Source of the DNA: an uncultured Burkholderiales bacterium
GTDB lineage: Bacteria; Pseudomonadota; Gammaproteobacteria; Burkholderiales; Casimicrobiaceae
Length of the DNA stretch: 50,228 nucleotides
Reading direction: 5' to 3'
Assembly (NCBI GenBank): GCA_937944385.1
Contig: CALDYQ010000037.1
Span: 1 to 50,228, forward strand
The notes beneath the pieces are model-generated. The model made no database searches and was not told the DNA's origin. It saw only the letters and a program-made list of their open reading frames with translations. Shown here piece after piece: positions 1-7,107 of the stretch. The stretch's first letter is position 1; the number at the start of each line of letters is the position of its first letter. The position numbers and the translations under genes were made by a program.

Positions 1-9
1 GGCATTCAT
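1..9 (-). CDS. Start of a leftward gene, cut by the window edge
   Basis: Reading leftward, an ATG at position 9 is followed by AAT GCC, so only Met-Asn-Ala is visible. A strong Shine-Dalgarno GAGGAG (complement of 17-22) lies seven bases upstream, which is why I call a start here. The upstream leader carries a 9-bp inverted repeat (101-109 and 143-151). Some IS21-family IstA transposases begin with similar residues and have repeat-rich terminal leaders, so this could be a transposase start, but three residues cannot decide that. Confidence 0.45.
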
Positions 10-465
10 GTGTGTACTCCTCGCTTGATGTGAATTCGTCGCTTGGTTGTGGCTACGCGCCGGCAGGGACGACGCTTCTTCAGCGCCCGATTGTGGCGGT
101 TCCGCCTGACAGGACACATCGGGCAAACGTCAGCCACGTGCTTCAGGCGGAGTGGGCGGAAATCGCACCTGCGACAGTGTACGCTGTTTCCATCCAGCGG
201 AATAGATTTCCATTAACGATTCCTGACACCACGACGCCCGTCATACCCCGCGGCTTTGCAGCAGAAAATGCCGTTTCATCGGGCGCGGGGGATCGTTTTT
301 GCGAAAGTCGACTTCGCGCGGGACGACGCCTCACGCCCGATGCAATGGGCCTTCAGCGGGCCTCCAGCGAGAAGGCCTTCAGCGAAAAGACCAATGCGGT
401 GGCGTCTGGTCGAGCGGTCGCGCAGAGCGTGCGTTGCCGGGGGGTTGCCCGAGGGGACGAGCGTG
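10..465. other. Non-coding stretch with inverted and tandem repeats
   Basis: No convincing gene is seen in these 456 bases. The open frames here lack ribosome binding sites or run into the DUF3108 gene in the wrong frame. Structure is present: a 9-bp perfect inverted repeat at 101-109/143-151, a small hairpin GGCG-GTTC-CGCC at about 96-107 that would compete with its left arm, and three near-identical 11-mers (GGCCTYCAGCG) at 348-358, 359-369 and 374-384. Positions 180-300 are less GC-rich than the genes. It may include the outer end of an insertion sequence (about 1-176) and the 3' untranslated region of the DUF3108 gene. Confidence 0.6.
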
Positions 466-1647
466 CTACTCCGCCCGGATGCCCGTCAGTTCGAAGCTCG
501 CGCTTCGGCCGGCGTTCGACACGACCTTGACGCGGAAGGGGACGTAGTGAAAGTCCGGCGCGAGCCAGAAGATCGCCGTGCCGCCGCCCTTGCCCTCGGC
601 GTCGGGCTCGCGCACGCTCTTCCAGACCTGGGTCTTGACCGGCTCGGTTCGGCGCAAGCCAGTCAGCGGATCGGCATCACCCACCGGCATGTCGATCTCC
701 TCGTCCGGTCCGCGCGTGAGCGTGTAGCTGTCGAGCCGGCGCGTGCTGGCCACGGTGAAGCTCGTACGCTCCCCCTTGGGCATCGCGAAATAGAACTGCA
801 CGATCCACGTGAGCGGGTCGTGCGCGGTCTCCTTCATCTCGAGCGGCTCCTTTTCGGGCAGCCGGATGAGACGTTCCGCATAGTCGAACGCCACCTCGCG
901 CCGCTTGTCCGGCGTGCCGCGCTCTTCGACGAAGCGCTCGGGCTGGAGCCCCTGTGCGGTGATGCGGCCCTGCGACTCGCCGCTGAAGGTTCCGGGATAC
1001 ATGAGGGCGGCAAGCCCGCGCGCCCGGCCGCTCGCGCGGAGGGTGTAGCGACCGTCCTCATGCCGAAAACTGAGCGTGACCGGCCCCACCTCGAATTTCT
1101 GCTCACCGAGGTAGGCGACATAGCCGAGATCGAGCCGTTTGGGTGGTAGACGCGCAGGAGGCTCCGGCTCGACCACGGGGGAGGCGGGCGGCGGAGGCGG
1201 CTCGGGCGGCTCGGGCGCGGGTGGTGGTGCGGGCGGAGGCTCGGGCGGAGGCGTGTCCTTTGGCGGCTCGGGTCGGTCCGGCTCGGGCGCAGAAGGTCCC
1301 GGATCGGCCACCGCCTCAACCGGTGACGCCGCTGCCACGGCAGCGACCGCCGGCGCGGGCGACGGCGGTCGGCGGCGCGGCTTGGGTGGTGCGGGCGGTG
1401 TTGCGGCCGCAGCCGGTGGGGGCGGCGGCTTGGCGATCTGCGTGATGAGCGGCACCGAGCGCGCTTCATGCAGGTCCACCCTCGCGAACGACCCGGCCAC
1501 GAGATGCAACATCATCGAGGCGACCAGTGCGAGCGCCAGCCGTCGGCGCGAGGTCGCGAGCCAACCCCGCCCGGCGGCGATGCGTGCGGCGAGCACGTAT
1601 TCGAGGCGATCGTCACCCGAGGGCTTGGAGGCGGGCACGGCAGACAT
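466..1647 (-). CDS. DUF3108 domain protein with N-terminal membrane anchor
   Basis: A 393-residue protein. One hydrophobic segment at about residues 37-54 follows an Arg-rich stretch, suggesting an inner-membrane anchor with the bulk in the periplasm. Residues about 73-165 are an extended Pro/Ala/Glu-rich linker, TonB-like in look. The C-terminal part (from about 170, beginning around LDLGYVAYLGEQ) resembles DUF3108, a beta-rich family of unknown function that in Betaproteobacteria commonly sits beside purN/purM. It ends the leftward purM-purN operon, 15 bases after purN. The ATG at 1647 has only a weak ribosome site. Function is not known; the TonB-like linker suggests spanning the periplasm, which is inference. 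Confidence 0.85.
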   Translation of the reverse strand: MSAVPASKPSGDDRLEYVLAARIAAGRGWLATSRRRLALALVASMMLHLVAGSFARVDLHEARSVPLITQIAKPPPPPAAAATPPAPPKPRRRPPSPAPAVAAVAAASPVEAVADPGPSAPEPDRPEPPKDTPPPEPPPAPPPAPEPPEPPPPPASPVVEPEPPARLPPKRLDLGYVAYLGEQKFEVGPVTLSFRHEDGRYTLRASGRARGLAALMYPGTFSGESQGRITAQGLQPERFVEERGTPDKRREVAFDYAERLIRLPEKEPLEMKETAHDPLTWIVQFYFAMPKGERTSFTVASTRRLDSYTLTRGPDEEIDMPVGDADPLTGLRRTEPVKTQVWKSVREPDAEGKGGGTAIFWLAPDFHYVPFRVKVVSNAGRSASFELTGIRAE

Positions 1648-1662
1648 GGCCCGGTAAACGCC

Positions 1663-2274
1663 TCAGGCCAAGGCAGGGAGGACGCGCACGCGCAGCCCCT
1701 CGATCCGGAGCCGATCCTCGCAGAAAAGCCGCACGGCCCATGGCAGGATCTGGTGCTCCTGCACGAGCACGCGCGCAGCGAGTGTGGCGGGTGTGTCGTC
1801 ATCCTCGACCTGCACCGCGGCCTGGGCAATGATCGGCCCACGATCGAGTTCGGGCGTCACGAAGTGCACCGTGCAGCCGTGCAGCTTCACCCCCTCGGCG
1901 AGCGCGCGGGCGTGCGTGTCGAGCCCCGGAAACGCGGGCAGGAGCGAAGGGTGGATGTTGATGAGCCGTCCAGCAAAGGCCTCGGTGAACACGGGCGTGA
2001 GAATGCGCATGAAGCCGGCCAATACGACCAGATCGACCGCCGCCAGGTTCAGTCGGGCCACGAGCGCCGCATCGAAAGCCTCGCGCGTGGCGAAGTCGCG
2101 ATGCGAGAGCGTGAACGTCGCAATCCCCGCATCGGTGGCGAGAGCGAGCCCGCCAGCATCCGCGCGATTGGAGCCCACGAGCACGACCTCACCCGCGAGA
2201 TCGTGCCGAAGCAGCGCGCCGAGATTGGATCCGCGACCCGAGATCAGAACGGCGATGCGCTTGCGGCGGGGCAT
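1663..2274 (-). CDS. purN: Phosphoribosylglycinamide formyltransferase (GART)
   Basis: Transfers a formyl group from 10-formyltetrahydrofolate to GAR, the third step of de novo purine synthesis in the cytoplasm. The 203 residues match the usual length. The phosphate-binding loop ISGRGSNL lies at 11-18, and the catalytic triad is in place: Asn106 and His108 in INIHPSLLP, and Asp144 in ELDRGPII, the same numbering as the E. coli enzyme. It starts at 2274, four bases after the purM stop, so the two genes are almost certainly cotranscribed and translationally coupled. Confidence 0.97.
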   Translation of the reverse strand: MPRRKRIAVLISGRGSNLGALLRHDLAGEVVLVGSNRADAGGLALATDAGIATFTLSHRDFATREAFDAALVARLNLAAVDLVVLAGFMRILTPVFTEAFAGRLINIHPSLLPAFPGLDTHARALAEGVKLHGCTVHFVTPELDRGPIIAQAAVQVEDDDTPATLAARVLVQEHQILPWAVRLFCEDRLRIEGLRVRVLPALA

Positions 2275-2278
2275 GATC

Positions 2279-3448
2279 TCAGGCGCGCAGTTGGAGAGAT
2301 TCCGCTTCGAAGCAGACGCCCAGAGGACGAATCACCGCACGCTTCGGACCCGCCTCGACCGACCCGGCGACCCACGCGGCCACGCCAGCGCTCGCCGCGA
2401 TCTCGGCGGCGCGTGCAGCATCCGCGGGTGAGACGAAGAGCGCAAAGCCCGCCCCCATGTTGAAGGTGCCGTAGGCCTCGGTCGCATCGAGCCCCGCCTC
2501 ACGGGCGAGGAAGGCGAGTTCGGTCGGCACCGGCGGCACCGTATCGATGACATAGGTGAAGGCCGAGGGGTGGCGCAGCAGCTTGCGCCAGCCGTGGCCC
2601 GTGATGTTGATTGCGTAGTGCACGTCGACCCCGGCGCGGGCGAGCGCCTCGGTCACCGGGCTGTAGAGCGCCGTGGGCGAGAGGATCGCCTCGCCGTAGG
2701 TGCGGCCGTCCTCGAGCACCGTGCCGTAGCCCGCCGGCAGCCGCTCGGCGATCTTGCGCGCGAGCGAGACGCCATTGGCGTGGATGCCGCTCGAAGCGAG
2801 CAGCACGATCGCATCGCCGGCCGCGAGCCGCTCACCGAGGGAGAGCCGGGTTTTGGGGTAGACCGTGCCGACGCAGCCGGCGGCCAGATCGATCGTGCCG
2901 GGCGCCACGACCCCGGCGAGCGCGGGCGTCTCGCCCCCACCCCAGGACACGCGGCAGCGGTCGCAGGCCACACGCCAGCCTTCGATCAGATCGGTCGCAC
3001 GGCGCGTGTCGGCGAACCAGTCGCTGCCGCCCGCGGCCCAGTAGGCCTGCACGACGTGCGGGGTGGCGCCGACGGTGATCAGGTCATTGACCGCCATCGC
3101 GATCGTGTCCTGCGCGATCGCGGCGTAATGGCTCCGGCCCGTGGCAGCGTAGACCGCATCCGCCACGAGCACCTTGGTGCCGAGACACTCGACGATCGAG
3201 GCAAGATAGCGATCGCCCAGATCGACCACGTAGGCCGATTCCCCCCGCGAGGCGGGCACCTCGGCCAGGTCATGCGCGGCCAGATGCAGCGCGGTCGCGG
3301 CGGCCGACCGCTGGGCGAGGCGCTTGACCGGATCGACCTGGTCGTAGTCGACACCGGCCTGCTCGTAGGTGATCGGGGCGGTGCTCGTCGAGACGGACGT
3401 CGTGGATGGCGCGGACGACAAGGAAGATGTTGCCAGTGGTGCGGTCAT
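2279..3448 (-). CDS. purM: Divergent phosphoribosylaminoimidazole synthetase (PurM-like)
   Basis: The position directly upstream of purN points to AIR synthetase, which closes the imidazole ring of FGAM using ATP. The AIRS fold marks are present: ITYEQAGVDYD near residue 26, AMAVNDLITVGATP, GGGETP, SSGIHANG, NITGHGWRKLL and FNMGAGFALF. They differ clearly from the usual proteobacterial versions. The canonical SGTDGVGTK-type segment is replaced by ECLGTKVLVAD with an extra insertion (YAATGRSHY), and there is a Trp-rich segment (YWAAGGSDWF). An in-frame ATG at 3511 would overlap perM, so I prefer the ATG at 3448. Either way the protein begins with a 25-residue or longer Ser/Thr/Pro-rich tail. 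The sequence suggests displacement of the native gene by a distant PurM lineage. Confidence 0.88.
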   Translation of the reverse strand: MTAPLATSSLSSAPSTTSVSTSTAPITYEQAGVDYDQVDPVKRLAQRSAAATALHLAAHDLAEVPASRGESAYVVDLGDRYLASIVECLGTKVLVADAVYAATGRSHYAAIAQDTIAMAVNDLITVGATPHVVQAYWAAGGSDWFADTRRATDLIEGWRVACDRCRVSWGGGETPALAGVVAPGTIDLAAGCVGTVYPKTRLSLGERLAAGDAIVLLASSGIHANGVSLARKIAERLPAGYGTVLEDGRTYGEAILSPTALYSPVTEALARAGVDVHYAINITGHGWRKLLRHPSAFTYVIDTVPPVPTELAFLAREAGLDATEAYGTFNMGAGFALFVSPADAARAAEIAASAGVAAWVAGSVEAGPKRAVIRPLGVCFEAESLQLRA

Positions 3449-3483
3449 GGCGGGCGCGGCGTGCGTGGTCAAATTGTCGGGCG

Positions 3484-4776
3484 ATGACTGAACCGAAGCC
3501 ACGGATGCCACCGATCGAGCCGCCCGTCCGGGGGGCCGCCCGCAGTGCCGGCGACGTCGCCCCGGCGCCGGAGGCCTTGCGTGCAGCGGCGGGCAGCGCG
3601 CGCGGGGTCAGCCCTGAAGTGAATGTTAGCGAGGCCCCTCCCACCGTACCGTCCGCAGCGGGCGGCGCGGACGGCTCAGGCACAGGCGGCTCACTCTGGA
3701 AGCGCCTGTCCTTCACGGCGCGCGCGCTCGTCATCGTCGCACTCCTCTTGGCGCTCGGCTGGCTCATCGATGCGCTCGGGCCGATCCTCACGCCGTTTCT
3801 GTTCGGCGCGATCCTCGCCTATATCGGCGCGCCGATCATGCTTGCCCTCGAACGGCGCGGTGTCGGCCGAACCGTGGGCGCGGTCCTCGTGATCGCCGCG
3901 CTCGTGGGCTTTCTGATTGCCCTCGTGGGGGTCGTCGCACCCCTGATTGCCAGCGAGGTCAACCGGATCGCACGCGCGCTGCCAGAGATCCTCAACCGCG
4001 CGCAGACGGTATGGATCCCGTGGCTCAACGCGACCTTCGGGCTCGCGCTCGCGCTCGACCTGTCGGCACTCAAGACCCTGGCCTCGGAGCATACCGACGT
4101 GCTGGGTCCGCTCTCGCAGCGTTTCCTGGGCTCCCTCAAGGTGGGCGGGCAGGCGTTGCTCGGCATCGCGCTCAACGTGACGCTCGTGCCGGTGGTCATG
4201 TTCTATCTGCTGCGCGACTGGCCGCGGCTCATCGCGGGCGTCGACGGCCTCGTGCCCGCGCAAAGCCAGTCCACGGTGCGCGGTCTCGCACGCGAGATCG
4301 ACGCCGTGCTCTCCGAGTTTTTACGAGGGCAGGGCCTCGTCATGCTCGCGCTCGCCGTCTACTACTCGATCGCTCTCTGGCTCGTCGGGCTCGACTACGC
4401 GCTTGCGGTTGGGCTCGTGACTGGCCTGCTCGTCTTCATCCCCTATCTGGGCTTCGGGCTCGGGCTCGCGCTCGGGTTGCTCGCCGCGCTCACGCAGTTC
4501 ACCACGCCAGGCCCGGTGATCGCGGTGGCGCTCGTTTTTGCCGGTGGGCAACTGCTCGAGGGCTTCGTTCTCGTCCCCAACCTCGTCGGCGACCGCATCG
4601 GCCTCCACCCGCTCGCGGTCATCTTCGCGCTCATGGCCTTCGGCCAGCTCTTCGGCTTCGTCGGCGTGCTGCTCGCGCTGCCGGCGAGCGCCGTCCTCCT
4701 CGTGGTTGCGCGGCACGTCTTCGCGCGCCTGCGGGAGACGGCGCCGGCTGCCCCGCCGGCTGCGCCACCGGCATGA
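3484..4776 (+). CDS. perM: AI-2E family transporter / PerM-like permease
   Basis: A 430-residue polytopic inner-membrane protein of the AI-2E exporter (PF01594) family. After a 60-residue Pro/Ala/Gly-rich cytoplasmic tail come paired hydrophobic segments starting around residue 70 (LVIVALLLALGWLIDALGPILTPF), an amphipathic central region, and a C-terminal block of helices with the family's PYLGFGLG-type loop. The ATG at 3484 is chosen because it clears the divergent purM start by 35 bases. The stop overlaps the start of hda (ATGA). PerM next to hda and purM is a recurrent proteobacterial arrangement. The transported substrate is unknown here. Confidence 0.92.
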   Translation: MTEPKPRMPPIEPPVRGAARSAGDVAPAPEALRAAAGSARGVSPEVNVSEAPPTVPSAAGGADGSGTGGSLWKRLSFTARALVIVALLLALGWLIDALGPILTPFLFGAILAYIGAPIMLALERRGVGRTVGAVLVIAALVGFLIALVGVVAPLIASEVNRIARALPEILNRAQTVWIPWLNATFGLALALDLSALKTLASEHTDVLGPLSQRFLGSLKVGGQALLGIALNVTLVPVVMFYLLRDWPRLIAGVDGLVPAQSQSTVRGLAREIDAVLSEFLRGQGLVMLALAVYYSIALWLVGLDYALAVGLVTGLLVFIPYLGFGLGLALGLLAALTQFTTPGPVIAVALVFAGGQLLEGFVLVPNLVGDRIGLHPLAVIFALMAFGQLFGFVGVLLALPASAVLLVVARHVFARLRETAPAAPPAAPPA

Positions 4777-5483
4777 GTCTGGAAGACGCGCTCACCCGGC
4801 AGCTCACGCTCGATCTCTTCACTGCCGAGCCGCCGAGCTTCGATAACTTCATCGTCGGCCGGAACGCCGAGGCCGTGGCCCGGCTGCGGGCACTCGCGGA
4901 GGGTGGCAACGAACTGCCGGGCTCGTTGTCCGTCTCGCGGGCCATCACGCTTTGGGGAGCACCCGGTGTGGGCAAGAGTCACCTGCTCGCCGCCGTGGCG
5001 GCTTGCGCGCCCCATGACGCGCTCCAGTGCAGCGCCGAAGCGCTCATCGAGAACCCCTTCCCGGACGCCCGACTGTTGCTGGTCGATCAGGTCGATCGCT
5101 TCGATGCCGACCAGCAGGGCGCGCTGTTCACCGCGTTCAACCATGTCACCGGGGCGGGTGGAGGGGTCATCGCTGCACTCTCGACCGCACCGCTCACGAG
5201 CGAACTTCGGGTCGACCTGCGCTCCCGACTCGGCAGCGGACTGGTCTTCGAGATCCTACCGGTGGCCCAGGACGACCTGCCGAGCCTGATGCGCAGCTAC
5301 TGCGCCCAAGCAGGCTTTCAGGTCAGCGATGAAGTGCTTGCTTACCTCCTGAGCCGCCACAGAAGGGACTTACCGTCCCTGCGCCGGGTGCTCCGCGCAC
5401 TCGACCGCTGGTCACTGGCCGAGCGTCGGCCGGTGACCGTGCCGCTCGCGCGGGCCGTCCTCGCGGCGCTCGAACGCGGGTGA
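4773..5483 (+). CDS. hda: DnaA regulatory inactivator Hda
   Basis: A 236-residue DnaA-like AAA+ protein. With the DNA-loaded sliding clamp it promotes ATP hydrolysis by DnaA after initiation (RIDA). Visible parts are a clamp-binding motif QLTLDL at residues 10-15, Walker A GAPGVGKS at 62-69, a Walker B-like LLLVDQVD, and the DnaA-type lid domain ending in helical RDLPSLRRVLRALD. The DNA-binding domain of DnaA is absent, as expected for Hda. The ATG overlaps the perM stop by four bases, implying translational coupling. Confidence 0.95.
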   Translation: MSLEDALTRQLTLDLFTAEPPSFDNFIVGRNAEAVARLRALAEGGNELPGSLSVSRAITLWGAPGVGKSHLLAAVAACAPHDALQCSAEALIENPFPDARLLLVDQVDRFDADQQGALFTAFNHVTGAGGGVIAALSTAPLTSELRVDLRSRLGSGLVFEILPVAQDDLPSLMRSYCAQAGFQVSDEVLAYLLSRHRRDLPSLRRVLRALDRWSLAERRPVTVPLARAVLAALERG

Positions 5484-5550
5484 ACCCCAAGGCCCCTGCT
5501 AGCATCCTGCCTGAGTCGGGTTGCATTCGCCCGCCGGAAAGAGGTTCGGC

Positions 5551-5580
5551 ATGTCAACCAAGCGAATTGGCGTTCGTTAG
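5551..5580 (+). CDS. Nine-codon ORF with a strong ribosome site
   Basis: ATG at 5551 begins a frame encoding MSTKRIGVR and stops with TAG at 5578-5580. It is preceded by GGAAAGAGG (5536-5544) with a six-base spacer, a better ribosome site than most genes here. It lies in the 165-base space between hda and the small Lys/Ala-rich gene, 68 bases before the latter. It could be a leader ORF that influences the downstream gene, or chance. No function is claimed. Confidence 0.35.
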   Translation: MSTKRIGVR

Positions 5581-5648
5581 CGGCTCAGTTCGGGGGAAGT
5601 CTTCCGGGCTTTGCAAAGAAGAACACATTTTCTAGAGGATCGATACCA

Positions 5649-5837
5649 ATGAGCAAACTGTTGACCGCCCTGATCGCTTCGGCTTTCGCTGCCGTTTCCT
5701 TCGCCCAGGCGCCGGCGGCCCCGGCCGCTGCCCCGGCGGCCCCCGCGAAGGCGGAAGCAAAGAAGGAAGAGAAGAAAGCTGCGCCTGAGAAGAAGGCTAC
5801 CAAGAAAGCGAAGAAAGCCAAGAAGGCCAAGAAGTAA
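5649..5837 (+). CDS. Small secreted Ala/Lys-rich protein
   Basis: A 62-residue protein. Residues 1-20 form a typical signal peptide (MSKLLTALIASAFAAVSFAQ, cleavage near Ala19-Gln20). The mature part is an Ala/Pro segment followed by an increasingly basic tail ending in repeated KKAKKAK units, which is low-complexity and probably disordered. Such small proteins are frequent in Betaproteobacteria and are annotated as hypothetical. The ribosome site AGAGGA (5634-5639) precedes the ATG, and a strong intrinsic terminator follows at 5877-5905, so it is probably expressed as a short transcript. A polycation in the periplasm might bind nucleic acid or anionic polymers; that is inference only. Confidence 0.8.
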   Translation: MSKLLTALIASAFAAVSFAQAPAAPAAAPAAPAKAEAKKEEKKAAPEKKATKKAKKAKKAKK

Positions 5838-5854
5838 GCCCATCCGTGGCGTAC

Positions 5855-5870
5855 GGAGCCTTGGGGCTCC
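5855..5870 (+). repeat. Hairpin before the terminator
   Basis: GGAGCC-TTGG-GGCTCC, a perfect 6-bp stem with a four-base loop, 18 bases after the stop of the small Lys/Ala-rich gene and just upstream of the terminator. It may stabilise the 3' end of that short mRNA. Confidence 0.5.
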
Positions 5871-5876
5871 AAGGCG

Positions 5877-5905
5877 GGGCGTCCTTCGGGGCGCCCTGTT
5901 TTTTT
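5877..5905 (+). terminator. Rho-independent terminator
   Basis: GGGCGTCC, loop TTCG, GGGCGCCC form an 8-bp stem with one T-G wobble, followed by TG and a run of seven T. It ends the transcript of the small Lys/Ala-rich gene and separates it from mnmA. Confidence 0.9.
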
Positions 5906-5963
5906 GTGCCATGCAGGCTCCGATGGCTCGGCCATGCGTCGGCATGGCGGCGAAAATCGAGTA

Positions 5964-7034
5964 ATGAACATCGTCGTCGGACTCTCTGGAGGCGTGGACT
6001 CCGCCGTCACCGCCTGGCTCCTCAAAGCCCAGGGGCACGACGTGCTCGGCATCTTCATGAAGAACTGGGAAGATGACGACGACGCTGAGCACTGCTCGTC
6101 GCGCGAAGACCTGGTCGACGCCGTGAGCGTCGCCGATCACATCGGCATCGACATCGAGGTCGTGAACTTCGCCTCCGAATACAAGGAGCGCGTGTTTTCC
6201 TACTTCCTCGCCGAATACCAGGCCGGGCGCACGCCCAACCCGGACGTGCTCTGCAACACCGAGATCAAGTTCGCCGCCTTCCTCGACCATGCGATGCGGC
6301 TCGGCGCCGACAAGATCGCCACCGGCCACTATGCCGGCGTGCGCGAAACGGCCGATGGACGCCATGAGCTCTTGAAGGGCGCGGATCCCGGCAAGGACCA
6401 GAGCTATTTCCTCCACCGGCTCGACCAGGCCCAGCTCGCCCGAGCGATGTTTCCGCTTGCACAGATTCCGAAGCGTGAAGTGCGCGAGATCGCCCGCCGC
6501 GAGGGCATCCCGAACCACGCCAAACGCGACTCGACCGGCATCTGCTTCATCGGCGAGCGGCCCTTTCGCGAGTTTCTCGAGCGCTACCTGCCCAAGACGC
6601 CGGGCGAGATCGTCACCCCCGAGGGTCGCGTCGTCGGCACGCATCAAGGGCTTGCCTACTACACGCTGGGCCAGCGCGGCGGGCTCGCGATCGGCGGCGA
6701 CCGTGAGGGCAGCGGCGAGCCGTGGTATGTCGCAGCCAAGGACATGGCGGAAAATCGCCTCATCGTCGTCCAGGGACGCGAACATCCGGCGCTCCGACGC
6801 GCGGACATCATGCTCACGAACACGCACTGGATCTCGGGCCACGCCCCGCCCGTCGGCCACGGCTACGGTGGCAAGACGCGCTACCGGCAGCCGGACGCGG
6901 AATGCAGCTTCCGGCTCGCTGCGGACGGCCGGGAGTCGCTCATCTTTACCGAGCCGCAATGGGCACCGACCCCCGGGCAGTATGCGGTGCTCTATCGGGG
7001 CGAGGTGTGTCTCGGCGGCGGGGTGATCGCCTGA
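5964..7034 (+). CDS. mnmA: tRNA 2-thiouridylase MnmA
   Basis: Adds the 2-thio group to wobble uridine 34 of the Lys, Glu and Gln tRNAs, using sulfur relayed through the Tus proteins or a direct donor. The 356 residues match the family. The PP-loop ATP site SGGVDS is at 8-13. The catalytic and persulfide cysteines are Cys97 ([12 protein letters not shown]) and Cys194 ([10 protein letters not shown]), and the TGHYA segment follows the central loop. The ATG at 5964 gives the family-standard N-terminus; an earlier in-frame ATG at 5904 would start inside the terminator's T tract. Confidence 0.97.
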   Translation: MNIVVGLSGGVDSAVTAWLLKAQGHDVLGIFMKNWEDDDDAEHCSSREDLVDAVSVADHIGIDIEVVNFASEYKERVFSYFLAEYQAGRTPNPDVLCNTEIKFAAFLDHAMRLGADKIATGHYAGVRETADGRHELLKGADPGKDQSYFLHRLDQAQLARAMFPLAQIPKREVREIARREGIPNHAKRDSTGICFIGERPFREFLERYLPKTPGEIVTPEGRVVGTHQGLAYYTLGQRGGLAIGGDREGSGEPWYVAAKDMAENRLIVVQGREHPALRRADIMLTNTHWISGHAPPVGHGYGGKTRYRQPDAECSFRLAADGRESLIFTEPQWAPTPGQYAVLYRGEVCLGGGVIA

Positions 7035-7067
7035 CCCGGCGCCGCGCCTGAGGTGTATGGAGCGGCC

Positions 7068-7073
7068 GATAAT
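7068..7073 (+). promoter_or_regulatory. Possible -10 box of the sulfhydrylase gene
   Basis: GATAAT lies 35 bases before the ATG at 7108. No clear -35 is seen, so this is tentative. It argues against using the in-frame ATG at 7057, which would lie upstream of the transcription start. Confidence 0.35.
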
Positions 7074-7107
7074 CCGGACCACCGTCACCACCCTTCGAAG
7101 CGCTGCC

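Noticed and set aside
143-334. A 63-codon - strand frame near the left edge
   Set aside because: No ribosome site and no recognisable domain; it covers the repeat region.
2020-2030. Isolated GC-rich hairpins inside purN, purM and leuS
   Set aside because: Short palindromes are expected at this GC content and they are inside coding sequence.
7057-7107. Earlier in-frame ATG for the sulfhydrylase
   Set aside because: It lies upstream of a GATAAT -10-like box, and the family starts near MTDFDTLALHAG.
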